NCBI GenBank assembly: GCA_946481605.1
Contig: CAMLPA010000026.1
Span: 1-15,450, forward strand
Direction: 5' to 3'
DNA length: 15,450 bases
DNA from: an uncultured Flavihumibacter sp.
GTDB taxonomy: Bacteria; Bacteroidota; Bacteroidia; Chitinophagales; Chitinophagaceae
Shown: positions 8,981-15,450 of the stretch, piece by piece
Layout: each line of letters starts with the position of its first letter
Numbering within the stretch: position 1 is the first letter of the stretch
Translations under genes and position numbers: made by a program
The notes under the pieces: model-generated
What the model saw: only the letters and a program-made list of their open reading frames with translations
Told to the model about the DNA's origin: nothing
Database searches by the model: none

Positions 8981-9931
8981 ATGAAACACATACGTACGCT
9001 GCTGGCCGCGGCGCTCCTCATAGGTTCCTTCAATAGTTGTATGAAACCCGAAGTAGGGTTCCTGAGCGATAATATCTTTTACCGTTCCAATCCCTTCGTA
9101 GCGAAAACAGGGTTGTTGTATACTTCTGCTCCGTTGGAAACGGATGGCTCCACCGCACCCCTCTCCGTTAAATTGCTGGCTATTCGCAATAAGGCAACAG
9201 GACAATCCGCGGATGATTTACTCAAAGAAAGAGAGATCACCACTTTTCTGTCTGAAATCCTGGAAACAGACAATACCATTGAGAAGCTGAACGCTAAAAT
9301 GCAGAAAAGCATGGTGAAGCCTTTCAATGTGAACCCCATTGGCGGAAGACTGGAATTCTCGCCGGCAACTGCTTATGTTACGCCTGGGGTGTACACTATT
9401 GATCTTGAAATTTCTAACGTAAGAGGAACCAGGATCATGAAAGATGCCTGCGAGATCAGGATTCAGGCACCACTTCCCACCGACCTGTATTTGCTGAACC
9501 CACCTTTCTGGTCCTTGTCTGATGTAGGCTCTGAAGCTGTATTCTATACCATTTCTGATCCTATGACCATGAAAGTGGAGCACGATCCTGCTGGCCCGAA
9601 CAAGATCATCTTCAAATGGAAAGATAAGAACGGCAGATTCTTTAATCCCAAAGCAGGTGATGTGGTGTTGCGCGGCGACCGCCCGCATTTTGCGACCATG
9701 AATCCCTATTTCCCGGAGGAAAAAACAGACACTGCCCTGGTGTTCCAATACCCCACGGTACCTGCTTTCCCGGTGCAGAAAGGCGCTTATGGCAACTACC
9801 TTAACTACTACCGTATTCCAGGTGGAAAAATTGACCTTGGAAAGAACCTGAACAATGCGTTTGAAATGCGCTTCTTCGCGCCAGGTACCTGGAACGTAAC
9901 CATTAATATTTCTGTGGCGGCTAAATTATAG
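8981..9931 (+). CDS. Putative surface lipoprotein, DUF5007-like
   Basis: This 316-residue protein starts with a hydrophobic signal and a relaxed lipobox SFNSC (Cys at residue 20), so it is probably a lipoprotein. After it comes MKPEVGFLSDNIFYRSNPF, then APLETDGSTAPLSVKLLAIRN, which I recall from the DUF5007 family found in Bacteroidota SusCD loci; this assignment is from memory. Segments such as GGRLEFSPATAYVTPGVYTIDLEISN (about 123-148) look like a beta-sandwich, Ig-like domain, and the C-terminus is beta-rich. It starts 24 bp after the FAS1 gene and precedes the peptidase-like gene by 43 bp. Position and architecture suggest a SusE/F-like glycan-binding or structural accessory, but no function is established. 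Confidence 0.72.
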   Translation: MKHIRTLLAAALLIGSFNSCMKPEVGFLSDNIFYRSNPFVAKTGLLYTSAPLETDGSTAPLSVKLLAIRNKATGQSADDLLKEREITTFLSEILETDNTIEKLNAKMQKSMVKPFNVNPIGGRLEFSPATAYVTPGVYTIDLEISNVRGTRIMKDACEIRIQAPLPTDLYLLNPPFWSLSDVGSEAVFYTISDPMTMKVEHDPAGPNKIIFKWKDKNGRFFNPKAGDVVLRGDRPHFATMNPYFPEEKTDTALVFQYPTVPAFPVQKGAYGNYLNYYRIPGGKIDLGKNLNNAFEMRFFAPGTWNVTINISVAAKL

Positions 9932-9974
9932 CCGTCACTTTTCCTTCCTTATAGTATAATACTCCCAATAAATC

Positions 9975-12509
9975 ATGAGACCTTTTTCCCTGTTGCTGAC
10001 GGCAGGGCTGGCATTGCTTTGTGCAACCGCCGCCCGCGCCCAGAAAGAAGTGTACATTCCCAATGAATGGAAAAATCCCGCGGCAAACGTTCCTTACGAC
10101 CTGCAGCACCGTTCCCGGGAATCAGAAAACTTTGTAGTGGCCTGGGGGCCGCTGGTGGGCAACGACCCGCAAACGGCTACCGATCCCAATCTCCGTTTCG
10201 ATCCGCAGGAAGTGCTGGATACGTTGGAAAGTATTTACAGCTTTTACATTAAAGACCTTAAAGTGGTGGACGAGATCGGGAACCTCAGCAAGTACAAGAT
10301 CATGATTACCATGAACGAAACCTGGCGGCCCGGACTGTACACCGGATGGGCCTTCGGTGGCGGATGGGATATGGTGATCGGTGGAATGTGGGTAGCGCCC
10401 GCTGCCACAAAAAACAGCGGCTGGGTGCTTTCACACGAATTCATGCACACCATTCAGTACATGGTGAGTGTGTTGTATCCCGGCCACGGTTATATGGGCG
10501 TGGACCATAGCGGCTTCTTCTGGGAAACGCATGCCAATTTCATGGCCCTGCAACGTTACCCTGAACTCGTGGGAAACACGGATATGCCAAGGGGAATGAA
10601 CATGAACCATTATTATATTGGTTCAGCCAGAAAACACTATGCCTCCTGGTATTTCCTGCAACTTTTTAAAGATAAATACGGGATTGAATTCATTAACCGA
10701 ATCTGGAAGGAATCTGATCCTAACAGTAAAGAACACCCGCTTCAAACCGTAAAAAGATTACTCGGTCTTTCCCAGGAAGGATTGAATGACCTGATGGCGG
10801 AAAATGCCCTGCGCTGCGCGAAGTGGGATTTCAGCAACCGCGCGCAAATGACTGCTGCTGAAAACGGGCTCGGCAAAGAATACTTCTGGAGAAGATACAT
10901 GCTGCTTGATTCCCTCGCGCCCGGAAGATTCGCAATTCCCGACCGCCTGGCACCACAGGATTACGGCACCAATGTAATCCGGCTGTTCCCCAAAAAAGAG
11001 CAGGGCTGTGATAAAGAATACGTGTACCTCCGTTTTAAAGGACATGTAGACGCAGGGGCAAACTCAGGATGGCGTTTTGGTATTGTTACCGTGCAACAGG
11101 ATGGCGGTATCACGTATAGTCCTACCATGAAAGATGGCGAACTCTTGTACACCTTACCTGAAAACACCACGGAAACCTACCTGGTGGTGATGGGCGCGCC
11201 AACAGTGCACCACAACTACAACCTGTTTGAGCCAGGATTTCCGAAACTGTACAGGTATCCCTGGGAAATTAATATTCAGGGGGCAGTACCTGAAGGGTAT
11301 CAACCTGGCTTCAGAATGGTGAACGGTGTGGCCGGAGCGGCCCATGCCAATGGCGGTGGTTTCGTGGCATCAACTGCATCTGTGGCCGCAACCGCTTATG
11401 TTGCGCCCGGCGCTGTTGTCCTTGACAGGGCGCAGGTTACCGGGAACGCCCGCATTGAAGGAAAGGCCATGGTACGCGATGATGCCCGGGTAATGGACAA
11501 TGCCATCGTAGGCGGCTTCGCTGTCGTGGCTGGAAACGCTGAAGTACGCGGAACAGCAAAAGTAATAGAACAGGGCGCCGCATATTTTGGCACGAAGGTG
11601 AATGGTAATGCTACGCTCAAAGGCAATGCAGTGATGTTTTACGCCAACCTGAACGACAATGCCCTGATTGGTGGAAACGCGTTCACCTGGGGCGCGGATA
11701 ACCTGGGTGGTACCATTGAAATAGGAGGGGATGCTGAAATAGGGGGCACCTGTACTGCCGGTAAATACCTGCAGTCACCGTGGCTGATCGCCGCGCCTGG
11801 AGCGCCTGCGCGTCCTGCATGCGACGGACAAACCACACACGAATTGAACAACGATGTGAACACGGCTTACCAACTGTTCTCAGCCAGCGAAATGGCTTTC
11901 TCCAAAAAAGTGAGCTGTGGCGAAATAACCGGTGAAGCAGAAAACATGCCCCCCGTAGTGAACGCCGGGGTAGAAAAAACAATCACGCTGCCCGTGAACT
12001 ATGTAAGGTTATCCGGAACATTTTCAGATCCGGACGGTACCATCGAAACAGCATTATGGACTAAAGTTTCTGGTCCTGCGGCCACCATCATCAACCCCGG
12101 AAGCGCCGATGTAATGGTTCGCAACCTGGTGGAAGGTGTGTATGTATTCAACCTGCGGGCAACGGATAACAACGGAGCCATTGCCAGTGCCGAAGTAAAA
12201 GTGACCGTGCTGAAGGCGCCAGATGAACCTGTAGTGCCCATCGACAATGGCCCGGGTACCGATTATATCACCAATTTGCAGTTCTGGCCAAATCCCGGTG
12301 TGGGAACAGTAAAAATAAGATACCCCCGCATTACAGGTGGAGAACTGCTGGTTACGGATGCACGTGGAAAGATGCTTAAAAAGCAACAATTGAATGCGGG
12401 CAATACGACGGAAATCGATGTTTCCGCGTGGCCCGCAGGTATCTACCATGTACGGTTATTCGACACTGAGGGCAAAAAACATTTTGGCAAACTGGTGGTG
12501 GCACATTAA
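9975..12509 (+). CDS. T9SS-secreted gluzincin-like metallopeptidase (DUF6055-like) with beta-helix and PKD-like domain
   Basis: This 844-residue protein is probably exported by the T9SS and anchored or released at the cell surface. Domains in order: signal peptide 1-22 (ending AARA-Q); a peptidase-like domain about 30-450 with HEFMH at 154-158 and a Glu at 184 (FFWETHANFMA), 26 residues later, the spacing expected for the third zinc ligand of a gluzincin; a left-handed beta-helix-like repeat at about 464-595; a linker with DGQTTHELNNDVNTAYQLFS; a PKD/REJ-like domain at 659-748 (PPVVNAGVEKTITLP, SGTFSDPDGTI, YVFNLRATDNNGAIASAEVKVTV split across it); and a type A sorting domain at about 764-844 with FWPNPGVGTVKI and AGIYHVRL. 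The N-terminal part resembles DUF6055 and possibly Svx/AvrXca-type secreted proteins, from memory. Proteolysis is inferred from the zinc-site pattern only. It lies 22 bp before porV. Confidence 0.87.
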   Translation: MRPFSLLLTAGLALLCATAARAQKEVYIPNEWKNPAANVPYDLQHRSRESENFVVAWGPLVGNDPQTATDPNLRFDPQEVLDTLESIYSFYIKDLKVVDEIGNLSKYKIMITMNETWRPGLYTGWAFGGGWDMVIGGMWVAPAATKNSGWVLSHEFMHTIQYMVSVLYPGHGYMGVDHSGFFWETHANFMALQRYPELVGNTDMPRGMNMNHYYIGSARKHYASWYFLQLFKDKYGIEFINRIWKESDPNSKEHPLQTVKRLLGLSQEGLNDLMAENALRCAKWDFSNRAQMTAAENGLGKEYFWRRYMLLDSLAPGRFAIPDRLAPQDYGTNVIRLFPKKEQGCDKEYVYLRFKGHVDAGANSGWRFGIVTVQQDGGITYSPTMKDGELLYTLPENTTETYLVVMGAPTVHHNYNLFEPGFPKLYRYPWEINIQGAVPEGYQPGFRMVNGVAGAAHANGGGFVASTASVAATAYVAPGAVVLDRAQVTGNARIEGKAMVRDDARVMDNAIVGGFAVVAGNAEVRGTAKVIEQGAAYFGTKVNGNATLKGNAVMFYANLNDNALIGGNAFTWGADNLGGTIEIGGDAEIGGTCTAGKYLQSPWLIAAPGAPARPACDGQTTHELNNDVNTAYQLFSASEMAFSKKVSCGEITGEAENMPPVVNAGVEKTITLPVNYVRLSGTFSDPDGTIETALWTKVSGPAATIINPGSADVMVRNLVEGVYVFNLRATDNNGAIASAEVKVTVLKAPDEPVVPIDNGPGTDYITNLQFWPNPGVGTVKIRYPRITGGELLVTDARGKMLKKQQLNAGNTTEIDVSAWPAGIYHVRLFDTEGKKHFGKLVVAH
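11364..11759 (+). repeat. Coding repeat: hexapeptide-like beta-helix region
   Basis: Within the peptidase-like gene, residues about 464-595 repeat a roughly six-residue pattern of small residue plus Val/Ile and Gly-Asn-Ala, for example VTGNARIEGKAMV, VAGNAEVRGTAKV, KVNGNATLKGNAV and LNDNALIGGNAF. This is the pattern of left-handed parallel beta-helices (hexapeptide/bactofilin-like). It could act as a rigid spacer or a carbohydrate-facing surface. The repeats are degenerate at the DNA level, so this is not a recent expansion. Confidence 0.75.
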
Positions 12510-12531
12510 CCATTACTCCAAATCCGCAACA

Positions 12532-13680
12532 ATGCTTACATACAAACAATATTTCGGGTTAGGGGCAATGGCGGCCATTCTGGCTTTGTCTGCTCCCGCG
12601 ATCGCACAAACCAATACAACCTATCGTCCTGTGCTTACCGGCGCCACTTTTTTAAGGAATCCGCTTGACGCGCGTTCCGGTGGCATGGGAGAAACAGGCT
12701 TGGCTACTTCAGCTACGCCCGGTGCGGTGTTTTTCAACAATGCCAAACTCGCTTTTGCTCGGGAAAAGGGGGCATTGGGCCTGATGTATATGCCAGGCGC
12801 CACAGAAGATGGATTCCGCGGAACTTATATGGCCGCGGTAACCGGTTACGGAAAGATAGGGGAGAAAGAAGCGCTTTCTGGCGCACTCCGGTATTACACC
12901 GCGGGCAACATTCAGTTCATGGATGCTTCGGGCAATACCACAGGAAATTTCTCGCCAAAGGAATTCGCCATAGATGGCGCGTATGCAAGGCAGCTTTCTG
13001 ATCATTTTTCTGCCTCAATCGGTTTCAGGTTTATTCACTCCAACCTCACCGGTAGTCAAACCATTGAAGGGAAAAACATGGAAGGCGGCAGCGCGTTTGG
13101 AAGCGATCTCGGGTTCTTTTATACAGGTCGGAACCAGCAGGGTGAAGGATTGAAGCTTGGCGCCACCATCAGCAATCTGGGAACCCGTATTGCTTACGGG
13201 GCGGGTAATACGAAGAACTATATCCCGGCGAACCTGGCCATTGGCGCGGCTTACGCATTGAAAATAGAAGAGGACCACCGACTAGAATTCGCTGCGGACC
13301 TAAACAAGTTGCTTGTGCCAACCCCGCCTGATCCTTCCGCCTCAGATTATACGGCTCAACTGGAGCGGTACCGGAACAAAAGTATTCCCGGCAGTTGGAT
13401 GACTTCTTTCTCCGATGCTCCTGACGGATTCAGTGAAGAATTAAAAGAAATGACCCTGGGAATAGGCGCTGAATACGCTTACAAAGAAATGCTGCAACTG
13501 CGTGCGGGCTATCTCCTGGAAAGCAGGGAAAAAGGAGGATCACCCGCGTTTACGGCCGGCATTGGACTCCAGTACCGCAAAACAGCTTTTAACCTGGGGT
13601 GTCTGTTTCCTGCAGGAAAGGGAATTGCACAAAACACGGCCTTCAATACGCTGCGTTTCGGACTGGAATTTGCCTTTTAA
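12532..13680 (+). CDS. porV: Type IX secretion outer membrane protein PorV
   Basis: This 382-residue protein is a FadL-fold outer membrane barrel that, in the T9SS, collects cargo from the SprA/Sov translocon and passes it to the attachment machinery. Residues 1-26 are a signal peptide (ending APAIAQ). The PorV signature follows: FLRNPLDARSGGMGETG at 40-56, then ATSATPGAVFFNNAKLAF. Further family motifs are IPANLAIGAAYAL (231-243), LNKLLVPTPPDP (257-268), SFSDAPDGFSEELKE (292-306), LRAGYLLESREKGG (323-336), and a C-terminal FGLEFAF. The DAPDGFSEELKE stretch separates PorV proper from PorQ. I chose the ATG at 12532 because it starts the signal peptide and lies 22 bp past the previous stop; the open frame extends back to 12394 but only by overlapping the peptidase gene. 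Being in this operon, beside a T9SS cargo gene, suggests an additional, perhaps dedicated PorV. Confidence 0.92.
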   Translation: MLTYKQYFGLGAMAAILALSAPAIAQTNTTYRPVLTGATFLRNPLDARSGGMGETGLATSATPGAVFFNNAKLAFAREKGALGLMYMPGATEDGFRGTYMAAVTGYGKIGEKEALSGALRYYTAGNIQFMDASGNTTGNFSPKEFAIDGAYARQLSDHFSASIGFRFIHSNLTGSQTIEGKNMEGGSAFGSDLGFFYTGRNQQGEGLKLGATISNLGTRIAYGAGNTKNYIPANLAIGAAYALKIEEDHRLEFAADLNKLLVPTPPDPSASDYTAQLERYRNKSIPGSWMTSFSDAPDGFSEELKEMTLGIGAEYAYKEMLQLRAGYLLESREKGGSPAFTAGIGLQYRKTAFNLGCLFPAGKGIAQNTAFNTLRFGLEFAF

Positions 13681-13817
13681 TATCTGCTTATCTTCTGTTA
13701 ATATATGCCTACCCTGTGTGGGCAAAGAAAATTAGATTTACAAACCAATCACGAAAGCCGTTTCATTCAGACTCCTGCGGGGCCTCAGGCGGAACAGGAG
13801 GAAAAAGAAATACCATT
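13681..13817 (+). promoter_or_regulatory. Leader of GH127 gene with hairpin around purine-rich tract
   Basis: This 137-bp gap is the longest between plus-strand genes and may contain an internal promoter or processing site. AGGAGG at 13796-13801 is Shine-Dalgarno-like but 16 bases from the ATG at 13818, farther than usual. CTCCTG at 13772-13777 is the exact complement of CAGGAG at 13795-13800, so the tract could fold into a hairpin. A second small hairpin, GCCTAC/GTGGGC at 13707-13723, lacks a U-run and so does not look like an intrinsic terminator. No clear TAnnTTTG promoter was found. Confidence 0.35.
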
Positions 13818-15450
13818 ATGTTGAGAAAAAGAATTTCCCATGCGGGACTACTCGCCGTTTTGTTGCTGCCCGCAGCAGGCATGAAAGCACAACAACAGAT
13901 GCAGCGCGATTACCCTATTCAGCCGGTTCCCTTCACGCATGTGCACCTGCACGATGATTTCTGGGCACCGAAAATTGAAGTGAACGCCAATGTTACCATT
14001 CCGTACGTGCTCGAAAAATGCCGGGAAACGGGAAGGATAGACAACTTTCTGAAAGCCGCCGGCAAGATGCCCGTGGGGAAAATTACCGAATACCCCTTTG
14101 ACGATACGGACATCTATAAAATGATTGAAGGCGCATCCTACGCGCTCCAGGTTAAGAAAGACGCGTCTCTGGAAAAATCACTAGATTCACTGATCGCGAT
14201 CATCGGAGCGGCCCAGGAGCCTGATGGCTACCTGTACACTTTCAGGACCATGAAGCCGGAAAAACTGCACCCCTGGATCAGCGAAAAAAGATGGATGAAA
14301 GATTGGGACCTGAGCCACGAACTGTACAACAGCGGTCACCTGTATGAAGCGGCTGTTGCCCACTATATTGCCACCGGTAAAAAAACGATGCTGAACATCG
14401 CCATCAAAAATGCTGATCTCCTTGTAAAGGATTTCGGTCCCGGTAAACTGGATGTTTTCCCCGGCCATCAGGTGGTGGAAATGGGCCTCGCGCGTCTTTA
14501 CAGGGTTACTGGTAAAAAAGAATACCTTGACCTGGCCAAGTTCTTCCTGGATGTGCGCGGAAAAAGTTCCGTGGGCCGTGGTTCCGAATACAGCCAGTCG
14601 CACAAAATGGTGACCGACCAGCACGAAGCGGTGGGACACGCCGTTCGCGCTACGTACATGTATACCGGTATGGCAGATGTAGCCGCGCTTACGGGTAATC
14701 CCGACTACCTCAAGGCCATCAATGATATCTGGCACGATGTAGTGGAAAAGAAAATGTACCTCACCGGAGGAATCGGTGCAACGGGCGCCGGAGAAGCTTT
14801 CGGGGCAGCTTACCAGTTGCCGAATATGTCGGCTTACGCGGAAACATGCGCCTCTATTGCCAATGTGTACTGGAACAACAGAATGTTCCTCATGAATGGC
14901 GACGCGAAGTATGTGGATGTGATGGAAAGAATTTTGTACAATGGCCTGCTTTCCGGTATCGCGGCCGATGGAAAGAAATTCTTCTACCCCAATCCGCTGG
15001 CCTCTATGGGGCAACACCAGCGCAGCGCCTGGTTTGGATGTGCCTGCTGCATTTCAAACGTAACCCGCTTTATGCCTTCTGTTCCCGGGTACGTATATGC
15101 GCAAAGTAACAATGATCTTTACGTAAACCTGTTCATTGCAGGTAAATCTGATATTACGTTGCCTGCCACGAAACTTTCCCTGGAACAGGTGACCGGATAT
15201 CCCTGGAAAGGAAATGTAGACCTGCTCGTGAATCCCGCTAAAAAAGCCACTTTCGCACTTCGGGTACGCATCCCCGGTTGGGCAAGGCAGGAAGCTGTTC
15301 CGGGCGACCTGTACCGTTTCGCAGATACCACCAGTTCCAAAGTGGTGGTAAAACTGAATGGCAAACCCGTTCAATATAAGCTTGAAAAGGGATACGTGGT
15401 ATTCAACCGTACCTGGCAGAAAGGAGATAAAGTGAGTCTGGAATTGCCAA
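13818..15450 (+). CDS. GH127 beta-L-arabinofuranosidase, 3' end off window
   Basis: This frame is open from the ATG at 13818 to the right edge (544 full codons); the C-terminal part is missing. Residues 1-24 are a signal peptide (ending GMKA), so the enzyme is exported. The rest is a glycoside hydrolase family 127 (old DUF1680) catalytic domain: HLHDDFWAPKIEVN near 45-58, PDGYLYT, LYNSGHLYEAAVAHY, and TGGIGATGAGEAFGAAYQLPN split around Glu326. Compared with the known Bifidobacterium HypBA1 enzyme (acid/base E322; zinc ligands E338, C340, C417, C418, with C417 nucleophile), the matching residues are E326, E342, C344, C410 and C411, with C408 in the CxCC cluster. The E-to-E spacing is exactly 16. 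It should release beta-L-arabinofuranose, as in Hyp-linked arabinooligosaccharides of plant glycoproteins, though family members vary. A lipobox is not visible; a T9SS sorting domain could follow beyond the window. Confidence 0.93.
   Translation, partial: MLRKRISHAGLLAVLLLPAAGMKAQQQMQRDYPIQPVPFTHVHLHDDFWAPKIEVNANVTIPYVLEKCRETGRIDNFLKAAGKMPVGKITEYPFDDTDIYKMIEGASYALQVKKDASLEKSLDSLIAIIGAAQEPDGYLYTFRTMKPEKLHPWISEKRWMKDWDLSHELYNSGHLYEAAVAHYIATGKKTMLNIAIKNADLLVKDFGPGKLDVFPGHQVVEMGLARLYRVTGKKEYLDLAKFFLDVRGKSSVGRGSEYSQSHKMVTDQHEAVGHAVRATYMYTGMADVAALTGNPDYLKAINDIWHDVVEKKMYLTGGIGATGAGEAFGAAYQLPNMSAYAETCASIANVYWNNRMFLMNGDAKYVDVMERILYNGLLSGIAADGKKFFYPNPLASMGQHQRSAWFGCACCISNVTRFMPSVPGYVYAQSNNDLYVNLFIAGKSDITLPATKLSLEQVTGYPWKGNVDLLVNPAKKATFALRVRIPGWARQEAVPGDLYRFADTTSSKVVVKLNGKPVQYKLEKGYVVFNRTWQKGDKVSLELP

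Noticed and set aside
9953..9963. AGTATAATACT palindrome between the DUF5007-like and peptidase genes.
   Set aside because: Only five pairs in an AT-rich 43-bp gap inside an operon; chance explains it.
12394..12531. Longer porV frame starting inside the peptidase gene.
   Set aside because: It overlaps the T9SS sorting-domain codons and would bury the signal peptide that starts at 12532.
13707..13723. Hairpin GCCTAC/GTGGGC as a terminator after porV.
   Set aside because: The stem is six pairs with one G-U and is followed by an A-rich run, not a U-run.
14187..15017. Minus-strand open frame of 276 codons.
   Set aside because: It lies opposite the GH127 catalytic domain, whose active-site residues are all on the plus strand; His- and Val-rich shadow composition.

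Overview
The window reads as a polysaccharide- or glycoprotein-utilisation locus (PUL) from a Bacteroidota chromosome. The evidence is a SusC/SusD pair, several predicted lipoproteins, A-rich leaders with little Shine-Dalgarno character, and both a type IX secretion (T9SS) cargo protein and the T9SS protein PorV. Presence of T9SS and the overall protein style suggest a Chitinophagaceae/Cytophaga-type environmental bacterium rather than a gut Bacteroides; the genus is inference.

Left part, minus strand (1-3215): an APC-family amino acid permease is followed 34 bp downstream by a secreted Asp-box (BNR/VPS10-like) beta-propeller protein that runs off the left edge. These two are probably co-transcribed. 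A 383-bp intergenic region (3216-3598) separates them from the divergent plus-strand operon and carries a 13-bp palindrome and a 10-bp direct repeat that could be operators.

Right part, plus strand (3599-15450): susC-like TonB receptor, susD-like lipoprotein, a FAS1 (fasciclin) lipoprotein, a DUF5007-like lipoprotein, a large multidomain HExxH metallopeptidase-like protein (DUF6055-like) with a beta-helix, a PKD-like domain and a T9SS sorting domain, then porV, then a GH127 beta-L-arabinofuranosidase truncated by the right edge. The first six genes are 22-43 bp apart and look like one operon; a 137-bp gap precedes the GH127 gene.

Working model: SusC/SusD import an oligosaccharide or glycopeptide, with the two extra lipoproteins as surface accessories. 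PorV helps deliver the peptidase-like protein through the T9SS to the cell surface, and the GH127 enzyme removes beta-L-arabinofuranose. A peptidase-like protein together with a beta-L-arabinofuranosidase points to plant hydroxyproline-rich glycoproteins (extensin-type) as a possible substrate. That combination is the most interesting hypothesis in the window, and it is inference, not proof. No rRNA, tRNA, CRISPR, insertion sequence or phage gene was seen.
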